A stretch of DNA of 64,000 nt from Falciphora oryzae (Eukaryota; Ascomycota; Sordariomycetes; Magnaporthales; Magnaporthaceae). Where the stretch lies: the NCBI GenBank assembly GCA_000733355.1, contig JNVV01000009.1:945605-1009604 (forward strand). The letters are read 5' to 3'. Of this stretch, positions 10,441 through 22,227 are shown piece by piece. Below the pieces are notes generated by a model. The model made no database searches. It was not told the DNA's origin and worked only from the letters and a program-made list of their open reading frames with translations. Numbering within the stretch: position 1 is the stretch's first letter; each line of letters begins with the position of its first letter. The translations under genes and the position numbers were made by a program.

Positions 10441-11838
10441 TCATGGCGCCGCGTTGGAGGCGCACGACCAGGGCCTAGTGACGCGCTCGGTCGCGATGGC
10501 CTCGATGGAGGCCCACAGGCCGAGGACGCAGATCAGCAGACCGGTGATGAAGAGGAGGACGTTCCCGGCGAAGCGGGCCGCCTGGCGCTTGCTCGAGAAG
10601 AAGTTGCCCCAGTGCATCCAGAGCCAAAAGACGCCCGGCAGGCCAAAGGAGAACCACGAGGCGAATATGGCGGCGACGATTCCCAGCAGGCTGTTGAACA
10701 CGGGGATGGACTCGGCGATGACCATGCTGAGGGCCCAGAGGCCGCACACGATGGCGAGCCAGGTGGCGCCCGAGAGCTTGGTGCGGCGGACGGCGTGCTT
10801 GGAGTCGCGGAAGATGCGGGCAAAGATGTACTTTGCCGCGACGTGGCCGTAGATGACGCCCGCGATGACGATGGTCGGGATGGCGATGCCCCAGATGGCC
10901 TTGCGCATGGTGCGCGACGCGGCGGCGGACAGCGCGGGCGAGGGCACGTCCGGCCCCACGCAGACGTAGATGACGATGGCGGCGAGCAGGTACAGCGTCG
11001 TGTCGACGACCTGGAGCAGCGCGAGGGCCTTGGGGAAGTCCTCGGGCTTCTTGAACTCGCCGATGACGCTGAAGAAGCACGAGTGGCTCGAGAAGGCAAC
11101 GGCGATGTTTGTGACGGCCAGCATGGCCGACGTGAAGGGGATCTCGCGCGCGACCTCGACGGCCTTTGAGCCGATGGGCCGCTCGTAGGCGACGTCGCCG
11201 ATGGTGACGAGCACGGCCACGATGATGGAGACGCACGAGGCCATGGACATCCAGGCCGTGTACTTGAGCGTGCGCGGGAAGTTGAGCACGGCGAAGACGC
11301 CGAGCCCGACGACGGCCCAGACGATGGTGCAGGTGCTCGAGTCGGTCAGGGTGTTGAGGCAGATGGTCCAGGTCAGCAGGTGGCTGGCCATAACGAAGAC
11401 CTGGAAGATGACCTGCGCCCAGCCAAAGACCTCCTGGAAGAGGGGCCCCATGCCGATGGACTTGCCGACGACCTCGAGCGCGTCGCCAAAGTTCTGGACG
11501 TAGGGGTAGGCGGCGCGGAACTCGGCCAGGACCATGCCCGAGTAGGTCGAGAGGGTCGACATGAACACGATCAGGACGATGCCCGGCGCCAGGCCGACGG
11601 TGGCCAGGACCGAGGGCAGCGAGAGGATGCCGAGCGAGACGGTCTCTGCGATGAGGACGATGCCGCCCTGCCACCAGTTCAGAGTCTTGTAGTCGATCAG
11701 CTCGCCCTCCTCTCTCGTCCAGACGCTGGCCTGCTCGGGCGGCGGCGGCGGGGGCTGCTGCTCCGTCTGCTGCTCCTTGGTGCCAGCAGGCGCGGGCGCC
11801 TCTGGCTTGGTAGCCGCTGCTTCCGACTCGGCACCCAT
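10441..11838 (-). CDS. Neutral amino acid permease, Mtr type (AAAP family)
   Basis: A single exon encodes 465 residues, close to the roughly 470 of the Neurospora N-system transporter Mtr. The first 40 residues are Pro/Glu-rich and cytosolic. About eleven transmembrane helices follow. The start of the core reads DYKTLNWWQGGIVLIAETVS, the hallmark fungal AAAP entry (WWQ...AET). SLGILSLPS follows, matching the family helix-1 break. Later helices include YGHVAAKYIFARIF and FGLPGVFWLWMHW. The protein should import neutral aliphatic and aromatic amino acids by proton symport at the plasma membrane. That function comes from the family, not from anything diagnostic of substrate here. The ATG at 11838 is the first in frame. 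Confidence 0.85.
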   Translation of the reverse strand: MGAESEAAATKPEAPAPAGTKEQQTEQQPPPPPPEQASVWTREEGELIDYKTLNWWQGGIVLIAETVSLGILSLPSVLATVGLAPGIVLIVFMSTLSTYSGMVLAEFRAAYPYVQNFGDALEVVGKSIGMGPLFQEVFGWAQVIFQVFVMASHLLTWTICLNTLTDSSTCTIVWAVVGLGVFAVLNFPRTLKYTAWMSMASCVSIIVAVLVTIGDVAYERPIGSKAVEVAREIPFTSAMLAVTNIAVAFSSHSCFFSVIGEFKKPEDFPKALALLQVVDTTLYLLAAIVIYVCVGPDVPSPALSAAASRTMRKAIWGIAIPTIVIAGVIYGHVAAKYIFARIFRDSKHAVRRTKLSGATWLAIVCGLWALSMVIAESIPVFNSLLGIVAAIFASWFSFGLPGVFWLWMHWGNFFSSKRQAARFAGNVLLFITGLLICVLGLWASIEAIATERVTRPWSCASNAAP

Positions 11839-13733
11839 GATGGAAGGATGAGGATAAGGACGATCAAGTCCTGAGGGGCGATCCGAGGGTGGTGGTCTTG
11901 GTGCTGTCGGCTCTTGACGGACAGCAGCGAGCTAGGGGAGTCTGCTAGGGAGAGAAGGCAGATGGGGACCTGGCTGGCAGAAGAAGATGGTGAAGAGGAG
12001 GGGAAAACACGGCGCGAAGACTCATGCTTGCGGCGGCCATGTCATGAGAGCACGGGGCGCGCCCCCAGGACAGAGCGGAGCAGCGCAACAGCGACATCGG
12101 CGAGGGCAACCCCAGAGTCCCAGGCCTCGATCCCGGAACCAAATCCACTCGGTGTCCAGATGCGGATCTGGACCCTGCGTGAGAAGGACATAATAGCGGG
12201 CGTGTCGTTGGTCAATGGCCTCAGACTTCCGGAGCAGGAAATTTTGTTTGTCTTTCTGGGCGTGCCAAAACTCCACCGGTTGGCAAATCGTTACGTGATG
12301 CTATCCACGCCTAATAGCCGTGCCAGCTCCACAGCGGCTCCATCGATGATATCAGGGGCGAGGGTTCGGCCGAGGGCCACGACTCGGGTTCGTCGCCGCC
12401 GCATGGAGCCTCGCGGGGCTGAGCCATGGGTCACCCCAGACGCCACGGGCAGAGATTTCGCGCGCGCAGATGTGGGCTGATGGTTTTGTCTGCGTTATGT
12501 TTTTCTGGGGTCGCCCGGGGACCGCGCCTTGGGGTCAACGGCGGGCAGCTGCAGGTTCAAAGTCTGCTTGGCCGCGGCTCCGGGAATCCGGACTGGCCCT
12601 TCTCGGCGGCGGTTCGATGCGTGTGCCGTGCAGGAGGTTTGAGTTTGTCCCCGGCCGCGGGAGCTAAACTCTAAGACCCGGCCAATAGGACGAGGCGTGA
12701 TTGAGCGCAAGGGAAAGCGAGAGTGCTGGGCTCCAAGTGCCGGGCTTGGGGTCTTGGACGGACGGGAGAAAAGCCGTGCAAGGGGTAAATTAGGCCTGGA
12801 TGGACAGGCATTATTCGTGTGTTCTCTCATCGCATTCGTGGTTTGTCATTCATGCCCGCCCGCGCCGCTCTCCAGACCCCGAATCCCGCTCCCCAAGGCC
12901 CCAAACAGCCACGCAACCACGATGCATTCCTCCCGTGGCGGCCCTACGTGGGGGACAACGGCCAACCGGAGCCAGGAACGCGACTATTGACCCCGTGCCG
13001 ACCGAGGCGCTGCGTCATGGACAGCTCAGTTCGCATCGGCCTGCATCCGCGCCATCGTGTCTTATTGGCTCGCGGGTCGCTGCCGGCCGGCCATCTTGGG
13101 CTGCACTGCGATGCAACACGCAGGTAAATGTGATTTTGCAGGTTTCATGTCGCTGGGTTTTTTTGCTTCTTTCCTGTCAGAATCCGAGGCGTCCATTTGG
13201 GGTCGATCGCTTGTCTGCTGCTTGGTAATCACGAATCGGAGAGACAGGTTTAGCGCTCGATCAAATCGTCCCTTGGCTGCTTTGGTTCAATGTCATCGGA
13301 TTCCTCGGGCATCCGCCGTAGCACCTAAAACATATCCCATCCCGCCTCTGCGCTTTTCGTCTGGCCTCGCCTCGCCGACAGCTTCCCGTCACCCAGATCT
13401 GCCCCGGGGACACCCCTCGCTGATAAGCTGCCGTCCGGGTCCAGCCGTTGTGTGCCCGCGCTTTGAGCCATGGCTGTCCCTGCCACGACTCGATAAGAAA
13501 TCGCCCCTTTCCGCATCCTCACGTCGCGCCCAGGGATACACGCTGTCCGATCCGTGCCTGGTATTCCGACGCGGCGAGGAGACGCGACAGCTTCGACTGA
13601 TTATTTGGTGATTGGACTTTTTGGATTGCTTGGGAGTTCCGTGCCGTCGAGCCGCGCATAGCTTCGATATTTTGTCCGCCACCTCCGTCAGCCAAGATAC
13701 CTCGGTATCTCCGAGGTCCCCACATTGGCGACA
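11839..13733. other. Divergent 1.9-kb intergenic region
   Basis: This interval separates the permease (leftwards) from the MFS gene (rightwards) and should hold both promoters. I saw no supported gene. Short frames here lack domains and overlap each other on both strands. No clear TATA element stood out. Confidence 0.5.
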
Positions 13734-15685
13734 ATGTCCGTCGACGGCGCGGCGACGGAGAACACCTCCCTGCTGCGCGCTGTCGCCGGCGCCGGCGGTG
13801 GTCAGCAAGGCCTGCTTCCCGGTCGCCAGGGAAGCTCCTCTGAGCATGCGCCAGCATCAGGAAGCGGCGCGACCTGGGCCGGCTCTGATGCTGAGTTCGC
13901 CAACAGGCCCAAGTGGAGGAGGCCTTCGGTAGGAGCCCCCGCCCCCTGTCTGGAGTCAGCCATGACTTGAACTAACAGTTGCACGAACAAAAGGTCTACT
14001 GGCTGATCGGACCTTATGTCCTCTTCACTCTGGCCTTTGGAGGCTCCATCGTGCCCAAGATCAACCTGATCATTGAGCTCGTGTGCAGCCGCTACCTGAG
14101 CGAGCGATCGGCCAGTGACCCAACCCTGGTCTTCGCCCCCGTCATCCCGGGAGGCGATAACCCGCAGTGCAAGGAGAATCCGGCCGTCCAGAGCAAGGTG
14201 GCTGCCTTTAACATGCTCCTCAGCCTCGTCACCGGCTCCCTGAGCGCCTTCACCGTGCCCAAGATCGGCTCCTTATCGGATCGCCACGGCCGCAAGCACC
14301 TGCTGATCGTCGCCTCGTGCGGTGGCATCGTCGGCGAGACCGTCATGATCCTAGCCGCCAAGTACCCCGAGACCGTCCACTACAACTGGCTGATCCTCGG
14401 CGCTGTCGTCGACGGCCTGGCCGGTTCCTTCACAGCCGGTGGCGTCGTCAGCCACTCGTACACGGCCGACTGCACCCCGCCCTCGAAGCGTGCCGTCGCC
14501 ATCGGCTACCTCCACGCTTGCCTGTACGCCGGCCTGGCCCTGGGGCCCGTCTTGGCCGGCTACATGGTCGAGAAGTGGACGCACGAGCTCGTCTCCGTCT
14601 TCTACGTGACCCTGGCCTGCCACGTCTTCTTCGTGCTTTTCGTCCTGCTCATAGTGCCCGAGTCCGTGCCCCGCAAGCGCCAGCTGATGGCCCGCGAGAA
14701 GCACGCCGAGGTCGCCGCAGTAGCTCGCGCTCTCGCCGACGCCACTGCCGCGAGCTCCGGCAGTGGGCCCCTCGGCACCTTCTTCGCCAGACTCTCTGCC
14801 GCGGCTTTCAGCGGCACAAGCCCGCTCGAGCCGCTCCGGGCGCTGTGGCCTAAGGGGGCGGGGTCTAGCGCCAGGCTGAGGCGCAACATCGTCTTCTTGG
14901 CCACCATCGACACGATCCTGCTCGGCATGGCCATGGGGGCCGGGCAGGTCATCATCATGTACACCGGCTTCATGTTCGGTTGGACCAACCTGCAGACGTC
15001 CGAGTTCGTCTCGTTGACCTCGGTCGTCCGCGTCGTCGTCCTCCTCGGTGTCCTCCCGCTCGTCAACTACCTGTTCCGCACTCGTCGCCGCTCTGCTGCT
15101 GCTGCCGCCAGCGGCGACGTCCCAGAGAAGAACGCTGGCGCCGACGAGGTGGACCTCTGGGTCCTCCGGGCGGCCGTCGCGTCGGACGTGCTGGGCGTGA
15201 CCGGATACGTGTTTGCGCGCTCGCCCGCCCTCTTCGTGGCCAGCGGCGTCGTGACGGCCATGGGCGGGCTAGGAGCCGCGACGACGCAGACGGCGCTCAC
15301 CAAGCACGTGCCACCGGAGAGCGTCGGCGCTCTGCTTGGCGCCATCGGCCTGCTTCACGCCGTCGCCAGGATCCTGGCGCCCCTGGCGATCGGCGGCCTG
15401 TACGCCGCCACCGTGGGGTACTTCCCCCAGTCCCCGTTTGTCCTCTTGCTGGCCACGTTTGCTGGCACCTTAGTTCTTGCCTTTTTCATCCGGCCTCATG
15501 GTAAGTTCGAGAATTGTCATCCTTTTCCTTGCCCTCGGTTCTTGTTTGTTGATATTTGCTGACTGGGAATCCGCGGCCGTTCAGTATATATGAAGGACGA
15601 GGCCGAAGACACTCACGCCTCGCACAGGCGGGAATGGGATCACGACGGTCTTCTTTCCGACGATGAAGTCGTGCCTGTCACGTAG
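13734..15685 (+). CDS. MFS transporter (TetA/HIAT-like, 12 helices)
   Basis: Three exons (13734-13928, 13979-15500, 15585-15685) join in frame to 605 residues. The N-terminal 65 residues are polar and carry NTSLLRA, an acidic-dileucine-like region. Membrane domains begin in exon 2 at YWLIGPYVLFTLAFGGSIVPK. The loop-2 signature reads GSLSDRHGRKHLL, the classic MFS G-x3-D-R-x-G-R-K motif. A long hydrophilic central loop (about residues 300-350) separates the two six-helix halves. The C-terminal exon encodes a short acidic tail ending DDEVVPVT. Layout and the loop motif fit drug:proton antiporter or TetA/HIAT1-like MFS proteins. Substrate is unknown. The last intron has a canonical GTAAGT donor. 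Confidence 0.85.
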
Positions 15686-16344
15686 GGCGTAGCGGGCGGG
15701 GCAGCGTCTGATGATAAGTTTGCGTGACCATAGACGGGATTGTACATGTACGCATAGACTCGGTATAAACCTCTCGCCGAGGCCTTTGAGTTCTGGTGCA
15801 AGAGGAGAGCGGGAGAGGATTCATCCATCAAACTTAGACCTTTTCTATCTCCTTGCGGATAATTTCAGTTGAACCTGAAGACTAGGGATTTTTTTTTAGT
15901 AATGTACGCCAGCTACAAGCGGTTTGAGAATCAGGAACATGTGTCTTAGGGTACCTGTCAATCATTTGAGTGCACGAAAGAAAGACCCATTAGATACATG
16001 TGAAGGTCTATTATAGTCACGAGATTCTGCGGGGGAAGCCTGTGCGTCCAAGTACTTCTCCTTGTCGACAATCGCCCCACCCAAGCAATTGAGGCACGCA
16101 CCAGCGACTTCCCCACACTGAACCAGCAGCGTCGCGCTAAGGTACCGCGTCAGCGCGAGGAGCGTCGATAACGAGGAATCAATCAATCATTCGCCATCTC
16201 GCCGCAGCGAACTATCATCGACTGTCCGCCCGACACGCTGCCGTAGACAAGCACCAGATCCACGTGGCGCGTGGCGCAGGCCTAGGCGGGCACGGGTCGG
16301 GCAAACACCGACAATCGCTCCGCGCACCGACGCCCCGATTCGCG
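15686..16344. other. Intergenic region upstream of the Zn2Cys6 gene
   Basis: It contains the MFS 3' UTR and the presumed promoter of the next gene. The frame of the next gene is open back to 16264 but has no ATG before 16345. No other gene is supported. Confidence 0.5.
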
Positions 16345-19300
16345 ATGGACCTGCTGTTCGACCGGCTGGGCGACGATGCGACGGGTAGCTCGCAGTACGT
16401 CTGCAACACGGTCGACGACATCCGCACCAACCTCGAGGCCATCCTGCAGACCAAGACGACCGATGCTAAGGCCGAGCACACCACGGCGACATTCAAGCTG
16501 CCCGCCTCGGCGACGCTGAGGGTGGTCGTGACCGACGCCGAGAATGCCGCCCTCGAAGCCGCCGCCGCACTCGACCCGTCGCTGGGCGGCATGCGCCTCG
16601 CGGGCGGCCCGGCGCAGATCCTGGCCCTGGGCAATGGCTCCTACCAGCGCCCCATACGCATCCACGACGCCATCGCCAACCAGCCCCAGGACAACCCGTT
16701 CCTGCAGCGCGCCGCCGCCAAGAACATCACGGCCGCCCTGTCCCCCGCCAACGAGGTCGGCACCTCGTGGACCCCCCGGAGCATCTCTCGCGCCCCCGCC
16801 GGCTGGACCTTTGAGTACGTATGCAAGGACTCGCTGCAGGAATGGAAGCGCCAGTACGCCAAGGGCGCCGCCCTGCCCGTCGTCGGCCTGTCCAGCGGCA
16901 AGGACGGCCAGGACGCTATCAACATGAGCAGGCCCGCCTTCGATTGTCGCGGCACTGTGACCATCGTCTTCAACAGGCAGGCCAAGCAGATCGAGATCAA
17001 GTACCACCACACTCCGCTGCACAAGACGGTGGGCGAGCTGCTGGACTTTTTCACCCCGCCCCCTGAGCCGGTCATGCACAAGCGTCCACTGGATGGGGCA
17101 GCCGATGACGCCGAAGTAGCATCGCCTCAAAAGAAGAAGAGGAGGAAAAGCCAGAAGAATGCAGATCAGCAGGACGGCGGCGAAGGCGCAGAGGGCGGGG
17201 AGGACGGGGCTGCTACGGACGGTACCCCGGCCAAGACACCCAAGAAGAAACGGGCGTCGAAGCCCAAAAGGCCAAAGACTCCGGCCGAGAGCCAGCCGGC
17301 GGCCGCCGATGCCGCTGCAAATCCCGACGGGGATACGGTGGCTGTCGGGCCTGGCGGAGCGCTTCTCAACCTTCCGCCAGGCGAGGCGGCCAGGCGCCGG
17401 GAAGTGGCTAACAACCTGCTCTCGAGCAACGGCATCGACCCCGCAACCCTGTCGGAAGAGCAGTTCAATATCTTTTCAAACCAATCGCCCGAACTGCAGA
17501 AGGAGTCGCTGGCCATGCTCATGAAGTACGGCGCGGAACGGCTTAGGATCGTCCATCCCCCCAATCCCCCCAAAGATGCACAGGCCAGCCAGCCCGACGC
17601 CAGCGGTTCGGCGGAGGCTTCCCCTGCGCCCGAGACGGCCGACTTAGCTAAAAAGAGGCGCAAGTCTCGCAAGTCCGGGGCTGATGTCGATGCTGGTGCC
17701 GAGGAAGGGACTCCGTCCAAGTCCAAGGCGCCAAAACTCACACGAGGAAAATGTGACGGGTGCAAGGATAGAAATATAAAGGTGCGTCCGTTTTTGACAT
17801 GTACCCCTTCCCTTTATTCTACCGTCTATCCCGTGCTAACCACGCTATCCCTATAGTGCTCTAAGAACAAGCCTAGCTGCGATGAGTGCCAGGCCGAGGG
17901 CATGGAGTGCGTCTATCAGATTCAGCAGACAAAGGGTCCCAGGGGCCAAAAATCGGACAAGTTTGTCCAGGAATCTCCTGAAGCCGAGGGGGAAACCCAA
18001 GAGCAACAAAAACCTGATGAGCCGGAAGAGCAAGAGGAGCCGGAAGAGCAAGAGGAGCAGGAAGAGCCGGTTCAGGAACAGGCGGGGCAGACTCAGGAGC
18101 CGGAGGAGGAAGAAGAGGAGCCGGACGATCTCCCCTCCCCTGGCTTTGGACAGCCGAGAACTACTGATGGTTGGAACCAAGCTTCCGCCCCTGACTTGTC
18201 AACCTATCAGCATCAAGTCGAGGAAACAGTTCCGACAACAACTGGGCTAGCATTTCCTCAGGACCTTGGAGGATATGTGGATCACACATCCATCCAGGTT
18301 GTGGAGGAACCTGCGCCAGTTGAGCCGGTACCTGAGGTCCACCACGTCCAACATGTCGAGCCTGTTCAGCAGCCCATGGCCCATGTTACCCGCAACGGTA
18401 GTGGTCGTCACAGCTTGCCAACAGGACAGCGCTCACAGGCAGCAGTCGTGCCACCGGCAGCTGTGGAGAATACAGCATCCTCATCCTCCACCGACTGGCA
18501 TCTTCCCATTTCGTCAGCGGCATCCATGGCATCGACGCTGCCGACTGCCGATTCCAATGCTGCAGCAGCCCTTGGCTACCACATGCGCACAAGATCCCGC
18601 GCATCGTTACCGGCTACAGATTATGCGTCTCAGGCCATAACGCACCACGGGTTGCCTGATGTTCCGGTTTTGCCACAGGCGGCAGCGCAGCGACAAAGTC
18701 AACCTTCGCCTGAGGTACAAACATACCAGCAGCCCGTCTCGCAGCCCATTGCGCAGCCGTCTGGGTCAAAATCGGGGCAGAGCCAGAGGCCACTGAGCCG
18801 GAATGTGCACGCCGTCCAGGGCTCCTCGCAAGACCGACAACAACAACAACAACCCCAAGCAGTAGCGACCAACGCGTCGGCTTATGGGTCCTCGACAGCT
18901 GCGGCAACTAATGCTTCCGGTGGAGTGTCGGTGCAGGACCCCTATGCGCAATACTACAACAACCTGAACACAACCAACAATGCAGCGACGACCGTCGCCG
19001 ACCAAAGCAATGCGGGCATCGCATACACGCCATATTCGAACCAACCCGCTTCGACCGCGACCTCCACCTACAACTACGACACGGGTGGCTACAACGCTCG
19101 CTCTCACGCGTCGCAGTCGTACTCGAACCCGGTCACCCAAGCGACCGTATCTGCCTCGTACACGACCGCCAGTGCTAATAACACCAGCCAGTGGCCGAGC
19201 CAAACAACCCAGACCCGCGGCTCTCAGGTGTGCAACACGAACACGAACGCCACGACGAGCGCATCGTCGAATAGCCGACACGCCCATCCCGGCACGTCAA

Positions 19301-19557
19301 ACTCGCCCGCCCTCCAGGGGTTCAGCGTGCGGCCGCCATCAAGCTCTCCCCACACTAGAAGCGCAGGCCGGGCATCGTACCATCAGCAGCAGCAGCAACA
19401 CCACCAAGCGCCGCAGGTACAACAGCAAGCACAGCCGCAGCGTCATCAACAGCAACAGCAGCAACAGCAGCAGCACCAACAGCAGCAGCAAAAGCACCAA
19501 CAACAAGACTATGGATCCTATCTGCAGCAGCCGCAGCAGCATGCTTCTTCCAACCAT

Positions 19558-19597
<40 letters not shown>

Positions 19598-19875
19598 CAC
19601 AGCAGCAGCAGACGCAGCAGAGCTGGTACGGGTTCAATGCTGTTAACGGCAGCAATGGCGGGTATGGGGCGGCCAACTTGCAGCAGTCCTCGGCCAACGG
19701 CGCTTATGGGGCGACGCACGCCGGGGGCGGCTCGAGCTCGTATGCCCAGCAGCAACAGCAGCAGCAGCACCGCTCGATGAACATGCAGAGCAGCACGCAC
19801 GGCACCATGGAGGCGGGCGATGCTCTGTACAACCTGCTGCAGAACAACTTGCTGCAGAACAACCAGGGCCACTAG
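16345..19875 (+). CDS. Zn2Cys6 transcription factor with glutamine-rich C-terminus
   Basis: Two exons (16345-17781, 17857-19875) give 1151 residues. The DNA-binding binuclear cluster is CDGC-x6-C-x6-C-DE-C-x6-C, at about residues 473-500. The intron falls inside it, between the second and third cysteines (after NIK). The cluster is in mid-protein, whereas most fungal C6 factors carry it near the N-terminus. The N-terminal 250 residues form a predicted folded region containing RPAFDCRGTVTIVFNRQAK and KYHHTPLHKTVGELLDFF, followed by Lys/Arg-rich nuclear-localisation-like runs (KKKRRK, KKKRASKPKRPK). The C-terminal 600 residues are Glu-rich, then Ser/Thr/Asn-rich, then strongly Gln-rich, with a pure CAG tract, typical of activation domains. 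Nuclear regulator of transcription is firm; targets are unknown. The upstream open frame to 16264 lacks an ATG, so the start was set at MDLLFD. Confidence 0.85.
19558..19593 (+). repeat. (CAG)12 polyglutamine tract
   Basis: Twelve uninterrupted CAG codons encode glutamine within the activation-like C-terminus of the Zn2Cys6 protein. They are flanked by many shorter CAG/CAA runs from 19385 to 19620. Such tracts vary in length between strains. Confidence 0.9.
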
Positions 19876-20495
19876 GGGAGAACTGTGGCCTGGGTAGATA
19901 CTTGGTAATCAGGATTCTCTGATTAACAAGGAAGGGGGAGCTTTTATTATGTATTTTGACGGAGTCGAAAGGGAAGGCGGTAGGGGCCTGGTTCATGGAC
20001 AAACTCGTGTGATATGGTTATGGTATTCCCCTTTTTATCTTCGACCTGTGTTGTCTTTTTCTCTAATTCTGCGTATATCCATCTAGCCGGATGCATTTTA
20101 TACCCGAACATGCCAGCCAGCCACAGAAGTCTTGCTTTTTCCATCTCCGTCTCGCCTGATCTATTTGTGGCTGCTGATCTGAAAAGAAGCCGCGTAACAA
20201 GACGGCCACGCTACCTTGTGCGCCTCGTATGGTTTTCTGTCTGGTGAGCATCATGGCTGCTGCAGTTAAGCTAGACGGAGAGACGGATATACACCGGGGG
20301 ATACGACAGATAAAGGCATGCACAGATCCGCAAAAGCAGGCCCCTCGATGAGATAGACATGCCGTTACGTCACAAAATTTATTTTTATTTGTACAGTACA
20401 TTCCGAAGGCGAGAGACACTCCTCTAACATGCTATCCAGCAAAGAGATGCCGCTACTACCTCTCCGGATTTTTTTGTCCCCACAGCAATCCTCAC
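19876..20495. other. Convergent intergenic region
   Basis: This stretch lies between the 3' ends of the Zn2Cys6 gene and the mL44 gene. It is AT-richer than its neighbours and contains no supported gene. Confidence 0.5.
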
Positions 20496-21767
20496 CTAGA
20501 TGATCTCGCCAGGGTCTATATGCACGGGCTCCCACGGCCTGGCGCCCTCGGCCAGCATCTCGCTGGGGAGCCTGGTGTAGGAGCCGGGGCTGTAGAGGTA
20601 CCAGGCCTTGAGGGCGTTCATGGCGGCGACGTGGCGGGCGTGGGGCAGGGTGGCGGCGGCGCCCTCGCCGAGCTTCTCGGCGCCGCTGAAGATGCCGACG
20701 ACGAAGACGGGCGTCCGCGACGAGCGGCCCGTCTCGGACAGCATGCGGGCGACGGGCTGCTCGAAGGCCTCGCGCTTGCAGAGCGTGGCCAGCTCCCGGA
20801 TCGGGTTCTTGAAGCCGAAGAGCGAGGCCAGGTCCAGGTGCCGCGACAGCACGTGGGCCTTGACGAAGGCGGCGGCGGCCTCGCGCCCGCAGTGGGCGTA
20901 GACGGCGCCCACGACAGCGCGCACCAGGTCCGCGTGCACGTTCTGGGCCTGCAGGCGCTTGTCGACCTTGATCTCGGGGAGGCCGTGCATGTCGTCGCTC
21001 TCCTCCTCGGCCGCCTTCTCCTTATTGGGCTGCTGCGGGGGGATGACGTCGCCGAACTCGTCGTCCATGACGACGCGGCTGTGCAGGCTGTGGTTCCAGC
21101 CGAACCTCTCGATGCGCTCGGCGTGGCCGCGCACGTAGCCCCACCTCGTGACGACGCCGCGGGGCTTGGTCACCGAGAACTGCAGCAGGCCCGGGTCGAC
21201 CTCGTCTCCGGGCTCGGCGGCGGCCTCGACGCCCCACGACCGCGCGACCTGGGCGAGGGCCTCTGTCCCCGCGTAGCCCTTTGCGGCGGTGACGATGACG
21301 GAGAAGGGCAGGCGCGGGTAGGTGCAGACGAGCCACTCGTTGGCGTGGTAGTTGATGAGGGCGTGGCCGACGTAGGCCAGGTTCGAGTTGTTGAAGCGCG
21401 CGTCGTCGTCGGCGGACGGGTCGACGAGCGCGCGCGCGAGGGTCTGGAGCGGCAGCTTGGCGGGCAGCGACAGCCGCGCGTGCAGGGCCGCTAGCTTGGC
21501 CGAGCTCAGGGCGCGCTCCGGGGGTGGTGACGGGTACAGCCCCTCCTCCGCGGCCAGGGGGTCCTCATAGATGGCCTCGGCGGCGGCGGCGTGCTGTTGG
21601 CGGCGGGGTTGCTGCCATGGCTGTCGTATACTTGCTGCTGCGGGGGTCTGTGTGCGTGTTCTGGGGAAGGAGGTTGTGGCGATCGCTCGCGTGCTGGCGG
21701 GAGGGCATGGTGATGGCCGGGCGGCGAGCAGCTGGCCCGACCACCTCCCCAGACATACCCTCTTCAT
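20496..21767 (-). CDS. mrpl3: Mitochondrial large-subunit ribosomal protein mL44 (MRPL3, RNase III-like fold)
   Basis: A single exon encodes 423 residues. The start is the first ATG in frame (MKRVCLGRW); the frame stays open upstream but only through non-ATG codons. The first 60 residues are Arg/Ser/Ala-rich with almost no acidic residues, a good mitochondrial presequence. The body shows the degenerate RNase III fold of mL44: FNNSNLAYVGHALINYHANEW, then QNVHADLVRAVVGAVYAHCGREAAAAFVKAHVL. A double-stranded-RNA-binding-like region follows (VFVVGIFSGAEKLGEGAAATL). The ending ALKAWYLYSP also matches fungal homologues. The family has lost RNase III catalysis and acts structurally in the mitoribosome. 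An Asp/Glu-rich insertion around EEESDDMHG is probably a disordered loop. Symbol follows fungal usage; identification is by motif recognition, not a search. Confidence 0.85.
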   Translation of the reverse strand: MKRVCLGRWSGQLLAARPSPCPPASTRAIATTSFPRTRTQTPAAASIRQPWQQPRRQQHAAAAEAIYEDPLAAEEGLYPSPPPERALSSAKLAALHARLSLPAKLPLQTLARALVDPSADDDARFNNSNLAYVGHALINYHANEWLVCTYPRLPFSVIVTAAKGYAGTEALAQVARSWGVEAAAEPGDEVDPGLLQFSVTKPRGVVTRWGYVRGHAERIERFGWNHSLHSRVVMDDEFGDVIPPQQPNKEKAAEEESDDMHGLPEIKVDKRLQAQNVHADLVRAVVGAVYAHCGREAAAAFVKAHVLSRHLDLASLFGFKNPIRELATLCKREAFEQPVARMLSETGRSSRTPVFVVGIFSGAEKLGEGAAATLPHARHVAAMNALKAWYLYSPGSYTRLPSEMLAEGARPWEPVHIDPGEII

Positions 21768-22227
21768 GGGGAGCCTGGTTGGCTGGTTTCTTGTGAGGGA
21801 AAGATGGCCCGTCAGTGGTATCACGGGCTGAGGTTAGACAATAAGAAAAAAGGCCTGGCCTTGAGCGTGGGCACGTCGTCAAGGTCGGCGCCAGACCCCA
21901 AGTATACAATTTCTACGATCCCTCTCTCCACACATCAGAAAAGTTTCGCCCAGACGATAGCCCGTCAATTGAGCTTTGCCCCACAATGCGGCACGAGGCT
22001 GCGCTGACATAATTGAGACCCGCCGCTGAGGTGTCCAATGAAATGCTCCCAGTTCGATACAAATGCCCGGTACCTCAAAAAGAAGTGGGCCTAATCGACA
22101 AGCTGCAGCCCAACCCAACACCACCAGCCGTCAAGTCCTCCACTGTCGGCTTTCGGAACATCACGACTTCAATCCACGACGCTCCGTCCGAACCGAACCC
22201 TTTACGCAGCCAGAAGCTACAGTCAAA
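21768..22227. promoter_or_regulatory. Bidirectional promoter region
   Basis: These 460 bp separate the divergent mL44 gene and the four-exon 93-residue gene. If both products are mitochondrial, as suggested, a shared promoter would make sense. No specific regulatory motif was identified. Confidence 0.4.

Noticed and set aside
12600..12670. Possible tRNA B-box (GGTTCGATGCG)
   Set aside because: No matching A box or cloverleaf pairing could be found around it. I found no convincing tRNA gene anywhere in the window by eye.
10441..15685. A biosynthetic cluster linking the permease and MFS genes with the tyrosinase
   Set aside because: No backbone synthase or tailoring-enzyme set is present, and the genes are spaced as independent units with differing orientation.
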